This document shows positions 7,888 through 15,043 of a DNA stretch of 40,924 nt, piece by piece. Source of the stretch: CAZJNX01 sp964547415. Lineage in GTDB: Bacteria > Pseudomonadota > Alphaproteobacteria > Rhizobiales > Amorphaceae. The position numbers and the translations under genes were made by a program. How positions within the stretch are numbered: the stretch's first letter is position 1; each line of letters begins with the position of its first letter. The DNA lies in NCBI GenBank assembly GCA_964547415.1, contig CAZJNX010000012.1, positions 1-40,924 of the forward strand, read 5' to 3'. Under the pieces are notes generated by a model. That model was not told where the DNA came from and did no database searches. It saw only the letters and a list, made by a program, of their open reading frames with translations.

Positions 7888-9205
7888 GGCCGTCTCCCTC
7901 TCGCCCCGCGAGGAGCGTGTCGCCCGCCACCGCGCGGACGCGCCCGCGGACGATGGCGCCGGCGGGGCCCTCGATCCGCGCCTTGAGGTACCCCTCGGTC
8001 CGGCCCGCCCCGTCCTCTTCCACGAGGATCTCGCGCACCTTGCCCACCTCGGCGGCGAGGCGGGCCGAAAGGCGCTCCGCGCCGAGCGCCCGCAGACGCG
8101 CCGCCCGCGCCTTCACCGTCCGCCGGTCGAGGGCGGGCATGCGGGCGGCGGGCGTGCCCGGGCGCGCCGAGAAGGGAAAGACGTGGAGAAGGTCGAGGCC
8201 GCACGCCGCCACGTGGGCGAGCGTGTTGTCGAACATCGCCTCCGTCTCGGTGGGAAAGCCGGCGATGAGGTCCGCGCCGAGCACCACGTCGGGCCGCGCC
8301 GCGCGCACCCGCTCGCAGAAGGCGACCGCGTCGGCCGTCAGGTGGCGCCGCTTCATGCGCTTCAGGATCATGTCGTCGCCCGCCTGGAGCGACAGGTGCA
8401 GGTGCGGCATCAGCCGCCGCTCCGAGGCGATCGCGTCCATGAGCGGCTCGTCCGCCTCGATGGAATCGATCGACGACAGGCGCAGGCGCGGAAGGTCCGG
8501 CACCAGCTTCAGGATCCGCTGGACGAGATGGCCGAGGCGCGGCGCGCCCGGAAGGTCCGGCCCGTAGCTCGTGAGGTCGACGCCGGTGAGCACCACCTCC
8601 CGGTGGCCGCGGTCCACGAGGCGGCGCACCTGGTCCACCACGTGGCCCATGGGCACGGAGCGGGAGGGCCCGCGGCCGTAGGGAATGATGCAGAAGGTGC
8701 AGCGGTGGTCGCAGCCGTTCTGCACCTCAACGAAGGCGCGGGTGCGGGCGGCGAAGCCGTCGACGAGGTGGGGGGCCGTCTCGGTGACGGCCATGACGTC
8801 GGTGACCTCGATCGCCTCGCCGCGGGCGAGGGCCTGCCAGGTGGCGGGGAGGGTCTTGTCGCCGTTGCCGACGACGGCGTCCACCTCGGCCATCCCGGCG
8901 AAGGCGGCCGCCTCCACCTGGGCGGCGCAGCCGGTGACGACGATGCGCCCGTCCGGCCGATCCCGCCGGGCGCGGCGGATCGCCTGGCGCGCCTGGCGGA
9001 CGGCCTCGGCGGTCACCGCGCAGGTGTTGACGACGGTGACGCCCGAAAGCCCCGCCGCCTCGGCGTGCTGGCGCATCGCCTCCGATTCCAGCGCGTTGAG
9101 GCGGCAGCCGAAGGTGAGGACGTCGATGCCGCCCGCCGGACGCGCGCCATCGTCCGCGGCGGGCGCGGCGGCGGTCTCGTCGTCGGGGGCGGGGCGGTCG
9201 AGCAT
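7877..9205 (-). CDS. mtaB: tRNA t6A37 methylthiotransferase MtaB
   Basis: A 442-residue radical-SAM methylthiotransferase that converts N6-threonylcarbamoyladenosine at tRNA position 37 to its 2-methylthio form. The N-terminal MTTase domain has its cluster cysteines at C34 (TFGCRLN), C62 (NTCAVT) and C93 (TGCAAQ). The radical-SAM cluster motif C-x3-C-x2-C is at 165, 169 and 172 (CDHRCTFC). A C-terminal TRAM-like segment follows (VEEDGAGRTEGYLKARI to GRVRAVAGDTLL). I take ATG 9205 as the start; about 25 low-complexity residues precede the fold. GGAGG lies 14 bases upstream, slightly far. It overlaps ftsY downstream. In many relatives dapF sits directly upstream, but here there is a gene-free stretch instead. 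Confidence 0.95.
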   Translation of the reverse strand: MLDRPAPDDETAAAPAADDGARPAGGIDVLTFGCRLNALESEAMRQHAEAAGLSGVTVVNTCAVTAEAVRQARQAIRRARRDRPDGRIVVTGCAAQVEAAAFAGMAEVDAVVGNGDKTLPATWQALARGEAIEVTDVMAVTETAPHLVDGFAARTRAFVEVQNGCDHRCTFCIIPYGRGPSRSVPMGHVVDQVRRLVDRGHREVVLTGVDLTSYGPDLPGAPRLGHLVQRILKLVPDLPRLRLSSIDSIEADEPLMDAIASERRLMPHLHLSLQAGDDMILKRMKRRHLTADAVAFCERVRAARPDVVLGADLIAGFPTETEAMFDNTLAHVAACGLDLLHVFPFSARPGTPAARMPALDRRTVKARAARLRALGAERLSARLAAEVGKVREILVEEDGAGRTEGYLKARIEGPAGAIVRGRVRAVAGDTLLAGREGDGHGR

Positions 9206-9696
9206 GTCGCTTACATGCGCCTCCGACGCGGGCGAGGCAACCGCCTCCCGCGCAAGGCGGAAAGGATGCCGGCCTCGGGTGTCGCGGGTCGCGCCGGCCA
9301 CGACCCGCGGCACCCGCGAGGGGTCGACCCCGTCCGCACCCGGCTCGGCCGACGTCGGCTCCGCCGGACCGTCGGCAGGTGCCTGCCACCGGCGGAACGG
9401 ACACGAAAGCCGGCGGCGGCCGGCCGGGGGCCGCTGGTAAAGACGGCGCGCACGGGGAGACGGTCGGCCATCGCGGGAGCCGATGCGCCCGCCGGAAGGC
9501 CCGTGCCCGGCATCGAGAGCTTCCCCCACGACCCGTCGCGACGGATCGCGGCGTGCCCGGCCGGTACGGGTGGAGGAGCCACCGGCGACGGCGCGGCGGC
9601 CGGTGTTCCCCGGCACGGGCGGCGGACCGCGCCGGGCCGGCCGTGCTATCCCTCGTCCCGGCCCGGCGGTCGGGCGCGCGCCCCAGGAGACCTCGC
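9206..9696. other. Gene-free divergent interval of 491 bases
   Basis: This interval lies between the divergent starts of mtaB and lrgA. Open frames exist on both strands, but their translations are Arg/Pro/Gly-rich shadow sequence without domain character. I saw no RNA gene, no long inverted repeat and no convincing promoter hexamers. It must carry the promoters of both flanking operons. Confidence 0.5.
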
Positions 9697-10068
9697 ATGA
9701 TAAAGGCCCTCGTCGTCCTCCTCGGATGCCAGCTCCTCGGCGAGGCGGCCGCGCGGGCCCTCGCCAGTCCGGTGCCGGGGCCCGTCGTCGGCGCGGCGCT
9801 GCTCGCCGCCGTGCTCCTCGCCCGCGGCACCGTGCCGGACTGGCTCGAGACCACCGCCCTCGGCATCCTCAGGAACCTGTCGCTCCTGTTCGTGCCGGCG
9901 GCGGTGGGTCTCATGCAGCACCTCGACCTGGTGGCCCGCTACGGCCTCGCGCTCGTCGCCACCCTCGTCGTCTCCGCCCTCGTCACCATGGCGGCGACGG
10001 TGGTCGCCTTCCGGCTCACCGCCCGCCTCGTCGGCGAGGGGGCGCGGGACGGGGAGGGCGGCGAATGA
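9697..10068 (+). CDS. lrgA: CidA/LrgA family holin-like membrane protein
   Basis: A 123-residue inner-membrane protein with four predicted hydrophobic segments (about 2-20, 25-43, 55-75 and 85-110). The family pattern is clear: QLLGEAAARAL, then SPVPGPVVGAALL, LLFVPAAVGLMQH and the charged C-terminus. CidA/LrgA proteins are holin-like and act with the LrgB/CidB family in controlling murein hydrolase activity or in metabolite efflux such as pyruvate. The ATG at 9697 follows CCAGGAGACCTCGC, a good ribosome binding site. It overlaps lrgB by ATGA, giving a two-gene operon. No LytTR- or LysR-type regulator is adjacent. I cannot choose between the lytic-control and transport roles. Confidence 0.85.
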   Translation: MIKALVVLLGCQLLGEAAARALASPVPGPVVGAALLAAVLLARGTVPDWLETTALGILRNLSLLFVPAAVGLMQHLDLVARYGLALVATLVVSALVTMAATVVAFRLTARLVGEGARDGEGGE

Positions 10069-10781
10069 CTGAGGTCGCCGACATCTGGGTCTACCTCGCC
10101 CGCGACCCGCTCCTGTGGCTGTGGGTGACGGTTGCGGCCTACGCGGCGGCCGACCGCCTCGCCGCTGCCTTCGACCGGCCCGCCGCCCTCAACCCGGTCG
10201 TGTTCGCCGCCGCCGCCGTGATGGCCCTCCTCGCCGCCACCGGCACCCCGTTCCCGGTCTACTTCGAGGGTGCGCAGTTCGTGCACTTCCTGCTCGGGCC
10301 CGCCACCGTCGCGCTCGCCGTGCCCCTCGTGCAGAACCGGGCGGCGGTGAAGCGGGCGCTCCTGCCCATCCTCGTGGCGCTCGTCACGGGATCGGCGGTC
10401 GCCATCGGCTCGGCGCTGGCGCTCGCGGCCCTCTTCGGCCTGCCGGCCGACGTGATCGCCTCGCTCGCGCCGAAGTCGGTGACGACGCCGATCGCCATGG
10501 GCCTCGCCGAGCGGCTCGGCGGGATTCCCTCGCTCGCCGCCGTCCTCGTCATCCTCACCGGCATCATCGGCGCCGTCGCCGTGACGCCGCTCATGAACCT
10601 CCTGAGGGTGCGGGACTACGCCGCCCGCGGCTTCGCCGTGGGCATCGCCGCCCACGGGATCGGGACCGCCCGCGCCTTCCAGGTGGACCCGGTCGCGGGC
10701 ACCTTCGCGGGCATCGCCATGGCCCTCAACGGGCTCCTGACCGCGCTCCTCGTGCCCCTCGCGCTTCTCCTGTGGCGCTGA
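10065..10781 (+). CDS. lrgB: LrgB/CidB family membrane protein
   Basis: A 238-residue multi-pass inner-membrane protein, partner of LrgA. Family landmarks are LNPVVFAAA near residue 40, FLLGPATVALAVPL at about 75-90, SLAPKSVTTPIAMGLAE at about 140, and the C-terminal GIGTARAFQVDPVAGTFAGIAM. Six to seven hydrophobic segments are visible. The ATG at 10065 overlaps the lrgA stop (ATGA), so translation is probably coupled. The family is annotated as an antiholin-like protein or as part of a plastid/bacterial glycolate or pyruvate carrier; the sequence does not settle which. It converges on the hydrolase gene with a small hairpin between. Confidence 0.88.
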   Translation: MTEVADIWVYLARDPLLWLWVTVAAYAAADRLAAAFDRPAALNPVVFAAAAVMALLAATGTPFPVYFEGAQFVHFLLGPATVALAVPLVQNRAAVKRALLPILVALVTGSAVAIGSALALAALFGLPADVIASLAPKSVTTPIAMGLAERLGGIPSLAAVLVILTGIIGAVAVTPLMNLLRVRDYAARGFAVGIAAHGIGTARAFQVDPVAGTFAGIAMALNGLLTALLVPLALLLWR

Positions 10782-10797
10782 CGGGCGGGCGGGCGTG

Positions 10798-10814
10798 GCG
10801 CCGCCGGGCGGCGC
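10798..10814. terminator. Short hairpin between lrgB and the hydrolase gene
   Basis: The stem GCGCCG with CGGCGC and a 5-base loop fills the 33-base gap between two convergent stops (10781 and 10815). There is no T-tract. It is a weak candidate for a shared terminator. Confidence 0.3.
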
Positions 10815-12395
10815 TCAGCCCGCCAGCATCGGGAAGGTGACGGTGATCGCCCAGGCGAAGGCGACCGCGTTCGCCACCGCCGCGGGCAGCGGGTGGCCGG
10901 TGCGCTTGTAGCTCCAGCCGCTGAAGAGCCCGTAGATGATGAAAAACAGCACGATCACCGGCACGATGATGACGAGGAAGAACAGGCGCTCGAAATCGAG
11001 GGCGACGGCGATCGCGATCGACAGGACGAACGCCACCTTGGCCACCGCGTAGCCGCCCCGCGCCGCGCCCGGCCCCCGCGTCGCCCACTCGTTGGTGAGG
11101 AAGTAGGCGAGGGTGCCGACCAGCATGGCGAGGAGGAGCGGCACCCGCTCGGCCACCGGCTCGAAGGAGGTGATGGTGGCGTCGATGGCAAGGCCCAGCG
11201 CCCCCGCACCGTAGAGGGTGACGGCGAGGGTGGCGAGGAGGAGGGGGCCCGGCCGCAGTCGGCCGGCATCGCTCGCCATCGCCGGCGCCGCGGCGGACAG
11301 GGAGCGGGCGCCGCGCGCCCCGCGGCGGGCCGCGGCGAGCATGCCGGCCGTCAGCAACCCGTAGAGGAGGAAGTGGGCGGCGAGATAGTCCCCGACCACC
11401 ACGGGCAGGAAATCGGTCGGAACGACGGCAAGGAGGAGGGGCGTTCCGATCGCGGGCACCAGGATCGTCGGCCACAGCCGTCGCCAGGGAAGGCCCGCCC
11501 CCGCCGGCGGGTCGGCGATGCGCGGCAGGAGGCGGTAGAGCGGCCAGGCGAGCGCCACGATGCCGAGGACGAGAAGCCCGATCCAGGACAGGCGATGGCT
11601 GGTCACGGGCCCGTCCGGCCGCTCCACCCCGAAGGTCGCGTCGAGCCACCTCACGGCCTCCGACAGGCTCTCCCGGCTGTAGAGGACCGCGATGTGCTCC
11701 ACGTCGTCGGAAAAGACGACCCGGCCGGCCGTCCCGTCCGCGAACGCACCGTAGGTGACGCCCTCCCGCGGCGCCTCGGGCGCGCTGCGCATGCCGACGA
11801 CCCTCAGCGCCTCGTCGACGAGCTGCGGCTCCCACTCGCCTACGATGACGAGGAGGTTCTCCGGCTCGTCCGCCGTCACGGCCGGGGAGAACATGGAGAC
11901 CGCGACGGTGGCGTCGACCGCCGCGTTGTCGCTCGCGAAGCGCACCACGATGTCGGAGGCCATGGAGTGGCCGAGGACGGCGAGCCCCTCGCCCGCCACC
12001 GGGAGGGAGCGGGCGTAGTCGGCCACCTCGCCGGTCTGGTTCACGAGGGCGCGCGTCGCCCCTTCCACCTCCGTGACGTCGCCGGTGAGGGGCAGCGGGT
12101 TCTCCCCGTGGCCGAGGAAGTCGAAGGTGACGGCGAGGTAGCCGTTGCGGGCGAAGGCGGTGGCGAAGGGGGCCATCAAGACCCGCGAGCCCGCGAAGCC
12201 GTGGGCGATCACCACGACCGGCGGTCCGCCGCCGACGTCGAGGGGCCGGTCGGGCGTGAAGACGGTCGCCGGGGTGGCGCCGATCGTCACGTCGCGCACG
12301 GACACGCCTTCGCGGGCCTCGAGAAGGCGCGCGCTCGCGAGGGCGATCGCCGCGACCGCGAGGAGCGCGACCAGGATGGAGAGAAGACGGGCCAT
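10815..12395 (-). CDS. Alpha/beta hydrolase fused to a polytopic membrane domain
   Basis: A 526-residue membrane protein. Residues 1-22 form an N-terminal anchor or signal. Residues about 35-285 are an alpha/beta hydrolase with oxyanion segment HGFAG (65-69), FDFLGHGENP (91-100) and nucleophile elbow GHSMA (142-146, serine 144). Residues about 295-526 hold six or seven hydrophobic segments. The hydrolase half probably faces the periplasm if the first segment is a membrane anchor. ATG 12395 was chosen because AAGGAC lies about 7 bases upstream; a longer frame to 12470 adds 25 Arg-rich residues. The substrate is unknown. It stands alone on the minus strand, convergent with lrgB. The joining of a dienelactone-hydrolase-like domain to a large membrane domain is the unusual point. 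Confidence 0.7.
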   Translation of the reverse strand: MARLLSILVALLAVAAIALASARLLEAREGVSVRDVTIGATPATVFTPDRPLDVGGGPPVVVIAHGFAGSRVLMAPFATAFARNGYLAVTFDFLGHGENPLPLTGDVTEVEGATRALVNQTGEVADYARSLPVAGEGLAVLGHSMASDIVVRFASDNAAVDATVAVSMFSPAVTADEPENLLVIVGEWEPQLVDEALRVVGMRSAPEAPREGVTYGAFADGTAGRVVFSDDVEHIAVLYSRESLSEAVRWLDATFGVERPDGPVTSHRLSWIGLLVLGIVALAWPLYRLLPRIADPPAGAGLPWRRLWPTILVPAIGTPLLLAVVPTDFLPVVVGDYLAAHFLLYGLLTAGMLAAARRGARGARSLSAAAPAMASDAGRLRPGPLLLATLAVTLYGAGALGLAIDATITSFEPVAERVPLLLAMLVGTLAYFLTNEWATRGPGAARGGYAVAKVAFVLSIAIAVALDFERLFFLVIIVPVIVLFFIIYGLFSGWSYKRTGHPLPAAVANAVAFAWAITVTFPMLAG

Positions 12396-12614
12396 CGGTT
12401 CGTCCTTGCCTGACGCCGGGCATACGCGCTGGCGGCGCGTCCGGATGCACCGGCGCGGGACGGACCGCAAGGGCGCCGCGCGGCCGCAGGCCCGTCAGCG
12501 CTGGCGCGGCCGGGCCGAGCGCGGGAGCGCCGGAACGCGCGGGGCCCGTGCCATCCCGGGCGACCCGCGGCGCCGGGGCGGCCGCGCGCCGCGGGGGGCG
12601 CCGCTTCGCCGGGG

Positions 12615-12641
12615 CCCGCCCCGGGGCGGTGCCCCGGCGGG
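12615..12641. terminator. GC-rich hairpin after the CAP-domain gene
   Basis: On the minus strand this lies 13 bases past the CAP gene stop (12655). Outer arms CCCGCC and GGCGGG enclose GGGGC-GGT-GCCCC, giving an 11-bp stem with a 2-base bulge. No T-tract follows. It is probably a transcription terminator for the PRC-CAP operon. Confidence 0.4.
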
Positions 12642-12654
12642 CGCGGCGGGCGGG

Positions 12655-13593
12655 CTACTCGGGCCGGCGGGTGCCGATGACGGCGACGGCCGTCTTGCGC
12701 CCCTCGCCGTCGGCCGCCATGGCGAAGCCGAGCCGGTCCGCCTCCGGGTCGAGGAGGGAGCCGGCCTGCCGGCCCGCCGACAGCCAGATGCGGGAGAAGT
12801 AGTCAGCGTCCGCGGGCGCGGGCTCCGGCCCGCAGGCGCCGCACCGGGCGACGACCACGCGGAGCTGACGGAACTCGCCGCGCGCCGACCCGGGCAGCGC
12901 CTGGAACGGGTCGGCCCGGATCGCCAGCGCCTCGCCCAGGCCGGACAGGAGCTCGCCCGCCGCCGCCGACAGGGCCTCGCTCGTCTCGAGGGGCGGGGCG
13001 CCCGTCCCCTCGCGCGCGGCGTTCACCTCCCGAAGGAGCGCCCCGCGCACGGCTGGCACGCTCGCCGTCTCGCCGGGCTCGGCCCCTTCCTGGACGCCTG
13101 GCCCCGCGAACATCTGGACGGCCGTCGCCGCCCCGTCCGCCGCCGCAATCCCGTAGCCGAAGCCCGTGAGGCCGGGCGTCAGGATGTTGGCCCGGTGGCC
13201 GGCGCTGTCCATAAAGCCGGCATGGAATTGCGCCACGCGCCCCTCGCCCGGCGGCGTCTCGCAGCCCTCGCAGCGGGTCACGTTCTCGGCCACCGCCTGC
13301 CAGGGGCTGCCGCCAGCGGCGAGGAAGCGCTCCCGCGGGGTCGTCCCGTCGGGGGCGACGTGGGCCATGTAGTCCTTCTCGAGCATGTCGCGGGCGTGGC
13401 TCGCGGCGGCCTCCTCGAGGCTCTCCCGCGCCTCGAGGGGCGCGAGGCCCTCCGCCTCGCGGCTCTCGTTGACGAGGCGGAGCGCCTCGGCCCTCAGCCG
13501 CTCGAGCCGCTCCGCGCCGATCTCCGCGGCCACCGCGGCGGGCGCTGCGAGCGCGAGGGTCGCGGCGAGGGCGGCGGGAAGGATGCGCCTCAT
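12655..13593 (-). CDS. Secreted CAP (SCP/PR-1) domain protein
   Basis: A 312-residue exported protein with a clear Sec signal peptide (residues 1-23, cleavage near AVAA). Residues about 35-170 form a CAP domain: LVNESREAEGLAPL, SHARDM, the histidine in YMAHVAPDG (H78), AENV with E103, and H133 in SAGHRANIL, which are the expected pocket residues. An extra cysteine pair (C108, C111) sits after AENV. Residues about 195-310 look like a second, eroded CAP repeat: LREVNAAREGTGAPPL, then LLDPEADRLGFAMA, without the histidines. The start overlaps the PRC-barrel gene stop by ATGA, indicating coupling. The function of bacterial CAP proteins is largely unknown; an envelope or extracellular role is likely. 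The two-repeat reading is my inference. Confidence 0.82.
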   Translation of the reverse strand: MRRILPAALAATLALAAPAAVAAEIGAERLERLRAEALRLVNESREAEGLAPLEARESLEEAAASHARDMLEKDYMAHVAPDGTTPRERFLAAGGSPWQAVAENVTRCEGCETPPGEGRVAQFHAGFMDSAGHRANILTPGLTGFGYGIAAADGAATAVQMFAGPGVQEGAEPGETASVPAVRGALLREVNAAREGTGAPPLETSEALSAAAGELLSGLGEALAIRADPFQALPGSARGEFRQLRVVVARCGACGPEPAPADADYFSRIWLSAGRQAGSLLDPEADRLGFAMAADGEGRKTAVAVIGTRRPE

Positions 13594-14006
13594 CGGGACA
13601 CCACCCTGTCGAGGGCGCTGAAGGCGCTGCGGCCCTTCAGGTCCTCGAGGCTCACGTCGAGCGTGAGGCCGAGGCGGTCGGTCGTCCGCGCCACCTTCAC
13701 CGCCTTGTAGGGGACGGGAACGCGCTCGCCCTCGCCGGTCACGACGACGATGGCGACCAGCTGCCCGCCCGGCACGGCGACGAGGTTCTCCACCGTCCCG
13801 ACCACGCTCTCGCCCGGGCCCGTCACCTCCGCGCCGAGAAGGTCGCCCACGTAGAGCGCGTTCTCGCCGGCCTGGCGGAGCGCCTTGGCGGCGCTGCCGA
13901 CGGGGCCGGGGACGGCGGCCGCTGCGCCGGGCTCCTGTTCCTGGGCCGCGGCGGGCGCGGCGAGGGCGAGGCCGGCCGCGGCGAGCGCGGCGATCGTGCG
14001 GGTCAT
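13590..14006 (-). CDS. Secreted PRC-barrel domain protein
   Basis: A 138-residue protein with a signal peptide (MTRTIAALAAAGLALAAPAAA, about 21 residues). The single PRC-barrel-like domain runs from about residue 48 to the end: YVGDLLGAEVTGPGESVVGTV, LVAVPGGQLVAIVVV, VPVPYKAVKV. PRC barrels are small beta-barrels found in photosynthetic reaction centres, RimM and many envelope proteins. The ATG at 14006 was chosen over longer frames because the signal peptide begins there and GGAGC lies 7 bases upstream. It is the first gene of a two-gene operon with the CAP protein, which overlaps it by four bases. A joint envelope role is plausible but not shown. Confidence 0.72.
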   Translation of the reverse strand: MTRTIAALAAAGLALAAPAAAQEQEPGAAAAVPGPVGSAAKALRQAGENALYVGDLLGAEVTGPGESVVGTVENLVAVPGGQLVAIVVVTGEGERVPVPYKAVKVARTTDRLGLTLDVSLEDLKGRSAFSALDRVVSR

Positions 14007-14171
14007 GGGATGCTCCGTGGGTTGGTCCTCGGACGCGCGGTCAACCTCGCGAAGCCCTGGCGGTTCCGCGCCGCCCCCTGCCATCCCCGTGCCGACTTCG
14101 GGCTGGACCATCGGCCAGCCGACGGGTCCGGGTATGCCCCCGTGCGGCACGTTGGCACGGCAAATGCGAAG

Positions 14172-14190
14172 GGCCCGCTCGCCTCGGGCC
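14172..14190 (-). terminator. Hairpin directly after the Tat-signal fragment
   Basis: Read on the minus strand, the stem GGCCCG / CGGGCC with a 7-base loop begins one base after the stop of the 66-codon Tat-signal frame (14192). It is followed by TTCGCATTTG, a mildly T-rich tail. It is a candidate terminator. Confidence 0.35.
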
Positions 14191-14191
14191 G

Positions 14192-14392
14192 TCATCCGGC
14201 CCGGGACGCACGTGAGCCTCGCGTGCGAGTGCGACATGTCGCTGGGCACTTCGAGGCGGTCGCCGCGGGGGCGGGCCGCATCCCGAGGATGTGCGGCATC
14301 ACCGCGCCGCCCGCGACGGCGCTGGTGGCGGCGAGGAAGCGCCGCCGGTTCGTGTGCGCGGAGCGCGCGACCTCGTCTTCCCTGGAGCTCAT
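14192..14392 (-). pseudogene. Tat signal peptide fragment of a lost exported protein
   Basis: A 66-codon frame that starts at ATG 14392 behind a good ribosome binding site (GAGGGGATCC). It begins with a textbook twin-arginine signal: NRRRFLAATSAVAGGA, followed by a hydrophobic stretch and an Ala-Pro-Ala cleavage region near residue 45. After about residue 48 it becomes an Arg/Thr/Ser-rich tail with no domain character and stops, with a hairpin right behind. I read it as the 5' end of a gene for a Tat-exported protein (redox enzyme or solute-binding protein) whose body has been deleted. A genuine 66-residue exported peptide is less likely but possible. Its start lies about 50 bases from decayed solute-binding-protein sequence on the other strand, so it may be a rearranged piece of the same gene. 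Confidence 0.5.
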
Positions 14393-14440
14393 GGATCCCC
14401 TCGTCGTTTGTTTGGCAGCCCGCCCCTTCACGACGATCGC

Positions 14441-14851
14441 CTCGCTTTCGAGACGATCGTCGACCCGAACGACCCGGACGCCGTGTGCGAGGACACCGCC
14501 GACCACCTGGACGAGCCGGGCGGGGTCAACGGGTGCGGCGAGCGCGCCGAAGGCTTCGAGGTGGACCCGGACGGCCGCTGGACCCGCTTCGAGCGGCGCG
14601 AGGGCTCCTGTCCAACCGGGGCAACGAACTCACCGCCGAGGACGTGAAGTGGCCTCGGACCGCAAGCTCGCCCTCGGCGCGCTCGGCGCGCTCGGCGCGG
14701 TCGGCGCGTTCTGCACGGCGGTGACGGGCCTGGAGCGTCCCGACGACGTGCGGGTTGAGGACAGGTCGGTCGTCTCCTTCGACGTGGACGAGCCGAACCC
14801 GCTGCTCCTCGAGCTCCAGACGACCCTCTCCTGCCCGATCCACGCCCCGCG
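14441..14851 (+). pseudogene. Frameshifted remnant of a family 5 ABC solute-binding protein
   Basis: Three reading frames used in succession give a continuous match to the N-terminal region of SBP_bac_5 (peptide/nickel/opine-type) binding proteins. Frame one has LAFETIVDPNDPDA and GFEVDPDGRWTRFERREG (to about 14610). Frame two has SNRGNELTAEDVKW (14611-14652). Frame three has TAVTGLERPDDVRVED and FDVDEPNPLLLELQTTL (about 14653-14845). The NELTAEDVKW block is diagnostic for the family. Homology then stops, so about three quarters of the gene is missing and no start codon or signal peptide is attached. A 9-base repeat at 14672-14709 has expanded a Gly-Ala-Leu stretch. In the living gene the product would be a periplasmic peptide-binding lipoprotein or Tat substrate. 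This is a dead fragment. Confidence 0.75.
14672..14709. repeat. 9-base tandem repeat inside the SBP remnant
   Basis: About four copies of the unit GCGCTCGGC, the last ones varied, run head to tail. In the third frame of the remnant they encode Leu-Gly-Ala repeats. It is probably slippage expansion after the gene lost function. Confidence 0.6.
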
Positions 14852-15043
14852 GTCTCCTCCCCCTGTCTCCTGTCCATGCGGCTTGCGAGACGAGAACGCC
14901 GACAGTCCGCCGGAGCCGACACTTTGCGAGGTCGGTCGGGTCGGGCCGGGTCGAACCCCGAACGGCCGACGGCGTGGGTCGACGCGGCCCGCCCCCGGCG
15001 CGAGCCGCTCGGACGGCATCCCCGCCCGAGGGCCGTTCGCCGG

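Noticed and set aside
14852..15043. Possible continuation of the binding-protein fossil or an RNA gene
   Set aside because: No frame continues the homology and I see no tRNA-like cloverleaf or strong hairpin. Apparently featureless.
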